Part shown: positions 1-4,997 of the stretch, one piece after another
Layout: each line of letters opens with the position of its first letter
Position numbering within the stretch: the first letter of the stretch is position 1
NCBI GenBank assembly: GCA_017938055.1
Contig: JAGBCG010000028.1
Span: 1-8,601 of the forward strand
Source: Clostridia bacterium
GTDB taxonomy: Bacteria > Bacillota > Clostridia > Oscillospirales > CAG-382
Length of the DNA stretch: 8,601 nucleotides
Reading direction: 5' to 3'
Made by a program: the position numbers and the translations under genes
The notes under the pieces: generated by a model
What the model was told of the DNA's origin: nothing
The model's database searches: none
What the model saw: only the letters and a program-made list of their open reading frames with translations

Positions 1-400
1 CTACAGATGTATCAGATATTGCATATATTCTGCTGTCACCTACAGTTAAACAATAATACTTTTCTCCGTCACAAAGGCATGAAATTATAGTTGTTCCCAT
101 ACCATGAAGCATTATATCCTCTGTTGCCTTTTGATAAAGCGTAGTATTAGCCGCACAAAGAGCCTCTTGCATAAGACCCAGAAGCTGCTGCTTGTCACAG
201 TCCTTTAATCTTTCTTGTATGTATGAATCGAATGTGGTTTGTGCAAGAGTACTTGCCATTCTTCCGCCATTTGCTCCGCCCATTCCGTCACACACCGTAC
301 AAAGAATAACATCTTTATCAAGCTTTTTGACTGAAAAATTATCCTGATTATTATCCCGACGCTTACCAACATCGGTTTTGCCGGCAAATATCAATGCCAT
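1..400 (-). CDS. prpC: PP2C-family Ser/Thr protein phosphatase, N-terminal part (cut by the window edge)
   Basis: Metal-dependent cytoplasmic phosphatase that removes phosphate from Ser/Thr residues and normally opposes a PASTA-domain Ser/Thr kinase. Visible: 133 residues from ATG at 398-400. The N-terminal TDVG...NNQDNF motif lies at residues 9-22, the metal-binding CDGMGG block at 37-42 (D38), the MGTT motif at 101-104 and GDSRIY at 121-126, all in the order expected for bacterial PP2C enzymes of about 240-250 residues. The C-terminal half, with the remaining metal-binding aspartates, lies outside the window. An AAGGAG ribosome binding site sits 8 nt before the ATG. It follows rlmN after a 31-bp gap, the position of prpC, the partner of prkC, in Bacillus and of stp in Clostridia. 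Family assignment is firm; the kinase partner and the symbol are inferred from gene order. Confidence 0.93.
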   Translation of the reverse strand, partial: MALIFAGKTDVGKRRDNNQDNFSVKKLDKDVILCTVCDGMGGANGGRMASTLAQTTFDSYIQERLKDCDKQQLLGLMQEALCAANTTLYQKATEDIMLHGMGTTIISCLCDGEKYYCLTVGDSRIYAISDTSV

Positions 401-420
401 TTTTATCACTCCTTCTGGAG
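401..420 (-). promoter_or_regulatory. Ribosome binding site of the phosphatase gene inside a possible 4-bp hairpin
   Basis: Read on the minus strand, CTCC (420-417), AGAA (416-413) and GGAG (412-409) form a perfect 4-bp GC-rich stem with a 4-nt loop. The 3' arm is the Shine-Dalgarno core, 8 nt before the ATG of the phosphatase gene. Such a stem could lower initiation. It is short, and similar chance pairings are common, so the binding site is solid while the regulatory role is speculative. Confidence 0.4.
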
Positions 421-431
421 AACGCCCAAGG

Positions 432-1484
432 TTATTTATTCTGCTCGTTTTGTGCTCGCAGCTGTCCGCAGGAAGCATTTATATCGCTTCCCAGTCTTCT
501 TCTGACAGTTGCTGCGATTTTTTTCTTTTCAAGTATTTTTATAAATTCATCAATCGCCTTTTTGCTGCTTTTTGTATAGCTTCTTTCCTTTACATCGTTT
601 AGCGGAATGAGATTTACATGACAAATCATTCCCTGTAAAAGCTTTGAAAGCCGTTCTGCATGCACAGGCGTATCATTTTCACCACTTATCATGGAGTATT
701 CAAAAGAAATACGTCTTCCTGTCTTTTCTATGTAGTATCTGCACGCATCAATAAGCTCGTCCAAATCGTATTTTTTCGCAATCGGCATAAGCTTTTTTCT
801 TGTTTCACTGTCACTTGCATGAAGAGAAACAGACAAGGTTATCTGCAGTTTCTCGTCTGCCAATTCACGTATTTTATCACAAAGGCCACAAGTAGACAAT
901 GAAATGTGTCTATGACCTATATTGAGTCCGTCCTTATGATTCACAAGAGCCAGAAACCTTTTCACATTATCATAATTATCAAGCGGCTCTCCTATTCCCA
1001 TCATTACTATGTTTGATACTTTCTCGCCCAAGTCCTTCTGAACAGCGATAACCTGTCCTAAAATTTCCGACGGCAACAGGTTACGCTTAAGTCCCATAAG
1101 AGTCGAGGCACAAAAGGTACATCCCATTCTGCAGCCAACCTGTGTGGACACGCACACAGTATTTCCATGCTCATAACGCATAAATACGCTTTCTACAAAT
1201 TCGCCGTCATAAAGCCTATACAAATACTTTACCGTTCCGTCTATTTTTGAAACGAGCTTTTTTTCAATCTGCGGCAGAGTAATAAAACAATACTCTTGCA
1301 AGACTGTTTTTATCTTTGATGGGATATTTCCCATCTCATCAAAGGAATTTACTCCCTTAGTAAGCCATGAAGATATTTGTTTTGACCTGTATTTTTCGAT
1401 TGTTGTTCCCGATTTTTCGGAAATTTTTACCATTTCTTCCTCAAGTTCATCAGGAAACAGGCTCATTATATCCAGTTTTTCCAA
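432..1484 (-). CDS. rlmN: RlmN, dual-specificity 23S rRNA A2503 / tRNA A37 C2-methyltransferase (radical SAM)
   Basis: Methylates C2 of adenine 2503 in 23S rRNA and A37 in some tRNAs, using SAM both as methyl source and as radical generator. The 350-residue protein has the family's usual length. An N-terminal RNA-binding helical domain spans about residues 1-95. The radical-SAM cluster cysteines are C118, C122 and C125 in the GCRMGCTFCAS stretch; GIGEP at 163-167 is the SAM-binding GGEP equivalent. The two extra cysteines of the RlmN mechanism are present: C111 just before the cluster and C339 in NASCGQL near the C-terminus, the expected methyl-carrying residue. This pair fits RlmN; Cfr has the same chemistry but targets C8, and the rlmN-type operon context argues against it. 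The start is TTG at 1482-1484, chosen because GGAG lies 8 nt upstream and the N-terminus MEKLDI then matches the family; an ATG six codons in is the alternative. Only 2 bp separate it from rsmB. Confidence 0.96.
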   Translation of the reverse strand: MEKLDIMSLFPDELEEEMVKISEKSGTTIEKYRSKQISSWLTKGVNSFDEMGNIPSKIKTVLQEYCFITLPQIEKKLVSKIDGTVKYLYRLYDGEFVESVFMRYEHGNTVCVSTQVGCRMGCTFCASTLMGLKRNLLPSEILGQVIAVQKDLGEKVSNIVMMGIGEPLDNYDNVKRFLALVNHKDGLNIGHRHISLSTCGLCDKIRELADEKLQITLSVSLHASDSETRKKLMPIAKKYDLDELIDACRYYIEKTGRRISFEYSMISGENDTPVHAERLSKLLQGMICHVNLIPLNDVKERSYTKSSKKAIDEFIKILEKKKIAATVRRRLGSDINASCGQLRAQNEQNK

Positions 1485-1496
1485 TGTTATTTCTCC
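1485..1496 (-). promoter_or_regulatory. Ribosome binding site supporting the TTG start of rlmN
   Basis: GGAG at 1496-1493 (minus strand) lies 8 nt before TTG 1484-1482 and is encoded by the last sense codons of rsmB. The rsmB stop TAA sits between the binding site and the start, so a ribosome finishing rsmB would meet the rlmN start directly, which suggests translational coupling. Confidence 0.65.
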
Positions 1497-2809
1497 ATTT
1501 TTCTAACTAACTTTGACACAAAAAATCCATCCGTTGCCGTTTTATGAGGAAGAAAAGTGACCATTCCCTTTTCATCACCGAGTATTCCTGTAGGACTCAG
1601 GCAAAAATCCTTATTCTCTTGAAGAAACCTATTCACTACATCTTCATTCTCAGCTTTTCTCAAGGTACAGGTGGAATAAACAATAAATCCACCGTCCTTT
1701 ACATAGTTCTTTGAAGCGTTGAGTATCCCGTACTGCACATTTGGCAGATTTTCAATTTCTTCATATGATTTATAGCGTATATCAGGCTTTTTGGCGATAA
1801 CACCAAGTCCCGAGCAAGGTACATCACACATCACCGCATCAGCTTTTTTGTACAATTCTTCCTTTGGCTTTCTGCCGTCACGTTCTTCTGTTTGTATAAT
1901 ATCTATACCAAGTCTTTGTGCACCGCTTCTTACAAGTCGCAGTCTGTTCTCATGCAAGTCAAAGGAATAAACTTGTCCTCTATTTTCAAGATTGATTGCT
2001 GCAGAAAAACTCTTTCCTCCGGGACATGAGCAAGTATCTATAACTATTGGACTATCGCTTTTAATACTTTTTTTTGAAACAAGTCCCGAAACTGCCGTCG
2101 ATGCCGGGTCCTGAACGAAAAACAATCCCTCGTTATAACCATAAAGTTCTGTTACAACACACGACTTTGGAATAATGATTGTGTTGTCATTAAGAATTTT
2201 TGCTTCGAGCGTTTTATCAAGCTTCTCAATCAGTTTATCTGCTGTTGTCTTTAATGTATTCACTCTCAGGGCAACACCGGGTCTTACCTTACAAAGTGCC
2301 TTTACAATTTTTTCGCTGCAGCCATAATCCTTTTCCCACATTTCACACAGCCATTTGGGAACGCTGTATTTAATGCTAAGACCCTCTGCACCCTTTAAAC
2401 TGTTTATTTCGCTCAAAAGCTGTTCTTTTTTCCGAACTGCACTTCGCATAACCCCATTTACATATCCTGCATATGCCTTAGGACATGTAACCTTGACAAG
2501 CTCGGTTGCTTCATTGCATGCCGCAGAATCAGGCACCTTATCCATATAAAACACCTGATAAAGTCCGGTTTCCAGAATACAAAGAACCATTTTTTCAATT
2601 TTTTCCATCTCGACACTGGACAATTTTTTAATAATATAATCCAGTGTAATTTTTCTTTCAACGGTACCGTAAAGAAGTCTTGTGAAAAACGATTTATCCT
2701 TATCCTCGAAGCCATATTTTTTAATTGCAGCATCAAGTTCAAGATTGACAAATTTCCCGTTTTTAACGCAGGAATTCAATGACAGCACCGCCGCCTTTCT
2801 GGGTGTCAT
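1487..2809 (-). CDS. rsmB: RsmB, 16S rRNA (cytosine-967-C5)-methyltransferase
   Basis: Puts a methyl group from SAM on C5 of C967 of 16S rRNA. The 440 residues match the family length. Residues 1 to about 125 form the NusB-like N-terminal RNA-binding domain, followed by a linker and the Rossmann-fold methyltransferase domain from about residue 150. Motif I is DTCSCPGGK at 258-266 (SAM binding); D284 in YSFDLHENR is the usual ribose-binding acidic residue. Motif IV, CDVPCSGLG at 328-336, supplies the release cysteine C332; motif VI, STCTL at 379-383, supplies the nucleophile C381. Both catalytic cysteines of the RNA m5C family are therefore present. Motif I is slightly unusual, with SC where AA is common. 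ATG 2807-2809 is preceded by AAAGGAGA about 9 nt upstream. The NusB domain, double-cysteine signature and operon position distinguish it from the related RsmF/NSUN enzymes. Confidence 0.96.
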   Translation of the reverse strand: MTPRKAAVLSLNSCVKNGKFVNLELDAAIKKYGFEDKDKSFFTRLLYGTVERKITLDYIIKKLSSVEMEKIEKMVLCILETGLYQVFYMDKVPDSAACNEATELVKVTCPKAYAGYVNGVMRSAVRKKEQLLSEINSLKGAEGLSIKYSVPKWLCEMWEKDYGCSEKIVKALCKVRPGVALRVNTLKTTADKLIEKLDKTLEAKILNDNTIIIPKSCVVTELYGYNEGLFFVQDPASTAVSGLVSKKSIKSDSPIVIDTCSCPGGKSFSAAINLENRGQVYSFDLHENRLRLVRSGAQRLGIDIIQTEERDGRKPKEELYKKADAVMCDVPCSGLGVIAKKPDIRYKSYEEIENLPNVQYGILNASKNYVKDGGFIVYSTCTLRKAENEDVVNRFLQENKDFCLSPTGILGDEKGMVTFLPHKTATDGFFVSKLVRKMEK

Positions 2810-2824
2810 TTCTTTGTTCTCCTT

Positions 2825-3535
2825 TTAGTCACGTCTTCTTCCCGATACCATTACAACAAGTCTTAACAGGTTTGCAAGGGATACCGCAAGAGAAGCAACA
2901 TATGTCAGTGCCGCAGCACGCAAAACTTTCTTTGATGCCCTTAAATCATCCCCTGACATATATCCGTTTTCAAGTATTGCTATTGCCCGTCTGCTTGCGT
3001 CAAATTCTACAGGCAGTGTAACAAGCTGAAACAATGTTGCTGTCGCAAACGCAATAATTCCTACATATGCAAGTGAAGGTATACCAAAAAGAAAGCTCAT
3101 TAAAATAAGTGGTATAGCCAGATTTGAACCTATATTACAAACAGGCACAAGTGCCATTCTGATTTTTATTGGTGTATATCCCACAGCATGCTGTACTGCA
3201 TGTCCCGCTTCATGTGCCGCAACGCCTATTGCCGCTGCAGAATTGGAGCCGTCTGTAGCATCAGACAGTCTTATAACATTTGCTTTGGGGTCATAGTGGT
3301 CTGTAAGATTTCCCGAAACGTGTTCTATTCGTACATTTTTCAAACCATTTGAATCAAGTATTCTTCTTACTGCATCATTTGCCGTAAGTCCAGACATGCT
3401 CCTTACTTTTGAATACTTTTTATAAGTGGAATTTACGTTGGCAGATGCCCATACTGACAGTATAATTGAAGGCAAAAGCACAAACAAATAGACCATCATT
3501 TCAGTCTGCGTCATATAGTAATATCCAAAATACAT
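2825..3535 (-). CDS. YugP-like membrane zinc metallopeptidase (Zn_peptidase_2 family)
   Basis: Predicted integral-membrane neutral zinc protease; its substrate is unknown. The 236-residue protein (counted from the chosen start) has a hydrophobic N-terminal segment at about 14-32, then a soluble stretch carrying a YSK/GLTANDAVRRIL block. The HEAGH zinc motif lies at 108-112 (H108, H112 ligands, E109 catalytic), followed by hydrophobic segments at about 130-149, 153-173 and 206-228. LPVEFDAS at 174-181 probably supplies the third zinc ligand, E177. This is the layout of the YugP family and fits its usual 225-240 residues. Two in-frame ATGs lie 6 nt apart; the inner one (3533-3535) is chosen because it stands 7 nt from GGAG, while the outer one (3539-3541) stands only 1 nt away. 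The gene is 23 bp after fmt and 15 bp before rsmB, a placement recurrent in Clostridia. Family is firm, function unknown. Confidence 0.92.
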   Translation of the reverse strand: MYFGYYYMTQTEMMVYLFVLLPSIILSVWASANVNSTYKKYSKVRSMSGLTANDAVRRILDSNGLKNVRIEHVSGNLTDHYDPKANVIRLSDATDGSNSAAAIGVAAHEAGHAVQHAVGYTPIKIRMALVPVCNIGSNLAIPLILMSFLFGIPSLAYVGIIAFATATLFQLVTLPVEFDASRRAIAILENGYMSGDDLRASKKVLRAAALTYVASLAVSLANLLRLVVMVSGRRRD

Positions 3536-3549
3536 TATCATTCTCCTTT
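3536..3549 (-). promoter_or_regulatory. Ribosome binding site deciding the metallopeptidase start
   Basis: AAAGGAGA (3549-3542, minus strand) is followed after one base by ATG 3541-3539 and after seven bases by ATG 3535-3533. Normal Shine-Dalgarno spacing of about 5-9 nt favours the second ATG, which shortens the protein by two residues. Confidence 0.7.
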
Positions 3550-3558
3550 AAAAAAGCT

Positions 3559-4500
3559 TTATAGCGTAGGAGAAAGCACATCTCCTAACGATATTTTTCT
3601 TCCGTTTACAAGATCAAAGGCGTTCATTTCGCCTTTTCCCTCAGGCTTTAATCTTTTAAGAAGCACACTTCCGCTTTTACATTTTACGGTTACGCCTTCC
3701 TTTGAGGTTTCTACAACCTCACCAATTCTGCCTTCAAACTCTTTATCAAGCCTTCTGCTCTCACAAAGCTTTAAAATTTTGCCTGCTACATAGCAGAAAG
3801 CTCCAGGAAACGGATAAAGTCCCCTTATCTTATTATGCACCATTGATGCATCATAATCAAAGCTAACGGCACATTCTTCGTTTGTAATTTTTTCCGCATG
3901 TGTTGCCAATGCATCATCTTGCTTAACCGGCGTTATATTACCCTTTTCGATTCCCTCAAGAGTTTTTAACAAAAGCTCGGCACCAAGCTGTGCAAGGTCA
4001 TCAAAAACCTTACCAGTATTATCGTTTTCGCCAATTTCATACTCTGCTTTAAGAAGCATATCACCCGTATCAACACCATCTGCAAGATACATTGTGGTAA
4101 CACCCGTCACTTTCTTGCCGTCCATAACTGCTCTCTGTATGGGTGAAGCTCCACGGTATTCCGGCAAAAGTGAGCCGTGAACATTTATACAGCCGTATTT
4201 TGGAAAGTCAAGAACATAGCGGGGAAGAATTTTTCCGTATGCCACAACAACTATTATATCGGGTTTCTTTTGTTCAAGTATATCAAGTATTGCTCCGTCC
4301 TTTAAGGTTTCGGGCTGGAAAATATCAAGACCTTTTTCCAGTGCATATTTTTTCACATCACTGACAGATACCTTCATGCCTCTGCCACTTTGCTTGTCGG
4401 GCTTTGTAAACACACCGCACACATTCTGACCGTCCTCCACAAGCTTTTTAAGACATGCCGTTGCAAAATCCGGTGTTCCCATAAACAATATTTTCAACAT
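3559..4500 (-). CDS. fmt: Methionyl-tRNA formyltransferase
   Basis: Transfers a formyl group from 10-formyl-tetrahydrofolate to the amino group of Met on initiator tRNA, giving the fMet-tRNA used to start translation. The 313 residues match the family (about 310-320). The N-terminal hydrolase-type domain covers about residues 1-205, opening with ILFMGTPDFA. The catalytic triad is visible: N106 and H108 in NVHGSLLPEYRG (106-117) and D144 in DGVDTGD (141-147). SGRGMK at 38-43 lies in the tRNA-binding loop region. The C-terminal OB-like domain covers about 207-313, with GLYPFPGAF at 227-235. ATG 4498-4500 lies 3 bp after the def stop. TTG at the next codon would also give a family-like N-terminus, but ATG is preferred. 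Together with def it forms the formylation/deformylation pair. Confidence 0.97.
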   Translation of the reverse strand: MLKILFMGTPDFATACLKKLVEDGQNVCGVFTKPDKQSGRGMKVSVSDVKKYALEKGLDIFQPETLKDGAILDILEQKKPDIIVVVAYGKILPRYVLDFPKYGCINVHGSLLPEYRGASPIQRAVMDGKKVTGVTTMYLADGVDTGDMLLKAEYEIGENDNTGKVFDDLAQLGAELLLKTLEGIEKGNITPVKQDDALATHAEKITNEECAVSFDYDASMVHNKIRGLYPFPGAFCYVAGKILKLCESRRLDKEFEGRIGEVVETSKEGVTVKCKSGSVLLKRLKPEGKGEMNAFDLVNGRKISLGDVLSPTL

Positions 4501-4512
4501 TCCTTAGTCCTC
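4501..4512 (-). promoter_or_regulatory. Ribosome binding site of fmt encoded in the last codons and stop of def
   Basis: The minus strand carries GAGGA (4512-4508), 8 nt before the fmt ATG, formed by the GAG GAC codons of the acidic def tail. A second purine run, AAGGA (4505-4501), made from the TAA stop plus GGA, abuts the ATG and is too close to serve by itself. The arrangement implies that fmt translation is coupled to termination on def. Confidence 0.55.
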
Positions 4513-4980
4513 GTCATCATCAAGCACTATGCTTGCTTTATCAATATAAAGTATTCCGTCAAGGTGGTCATATTCATGGCTAAGGCATCTGCCGATAAGC
4601 TCTGTTCCGGTATAGGTGAATTTTTCACCTTTTCTGTTTATTGCTTCAATCGTTACAGTCATTGGTCTTAACACGTCGCCCTTTTTGCCAGGCACCGAAA
4701 GACATCCCTCAACTCCGTCCTGCTGACCCTCTGTTTTTATAATCTTCGGGTTTATAAATTCTATGATTCTTGTAACATCTTCCTCTATACCCTCGTCTAT
4801 AATAAATATTCTGCGTAAAATACCCACCTGAGGAGCCGCAAGGCCAACTCCCTGAGCTTTTATGAGAGTATCCTTCATGTCGTCAAGAAGGGTGAGAATT
4901 TTGGGTGTTATTTCAGTAACCTCTTTACTTTTTTTTCTGAGAACTTCATCGCCCTCAGTCATTATATTCAATATTGCCAT
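4504..4980 (-). CDS. def: Peptide deformylase
   Basis: Metal-dependent (usually Fe2+) cytoplasmic hydrolase that removes the N-formyl group from nascent proteins. All three family motifs are present: GVGLAAPQ at 44-51, EGCLSVPG at 91-98 with metal ligand C93, and HEYDH at 135-139 with ligands H135 and H139 and catalytic E136. At 158 residues it is in the range of the short Clostridial enzymes. The C-terminus after the HExxH helix is brief and ends in an acidic LDDDED run. ATG 4978-4980 follows an AGAGGT binding site about 8 nt upstream and lies 17 bp after the priA stop. It is 3 bp ahead of fmt, whose product makes the formyl-Met that this enzyme deformylates. Confidence 0.97.
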   Translation of the reverse strand: MAILNIMTEGDEVLRKKSKEVTEITPKILTLLDDMKDTLIKAQGVGLAAPQVGILRRIFIIDEGIEEDVTRIIEFINPKIIKTEGQQDGVEGCLSVPGKKGDVLRPMTVTIEAINRKGEKFTYTGTELIGRCLSHEYDHLDGILYIDKASIVLDDDED

Positions 4981-4997
4981 TGATATTACCTCTCAAA

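Noticed and set aside
432..1484. Cfr-type antibiotic-resistance methyltransferase instead of RlmN
   Set aside because: Cfr shares the radical-SAM and cysteine chemistry, but the housekeeping operon position between rsmB and PP2C and the N-terminal sequence fit RlmN; nothing suggests acquired resistance.
2458..2751. A 97-codon minus-strand open frame nested in rsmB in another frame
   Set aside because: rsmB is intact and conserved across the region; the nested frame gives a Trp/Phe/Lys-rich product without recognisable features.
3550..3566. AAAGCTTT followed by a T run on the minus strand between fmt and the metallopeptidase, a terminator candidate
   Set aside because: The palindrome is AT-rich, has no loop and only 3-4 pairs per arm, and a good ribosome binding site follows at once, so it is not a credible intrinsic terminator.
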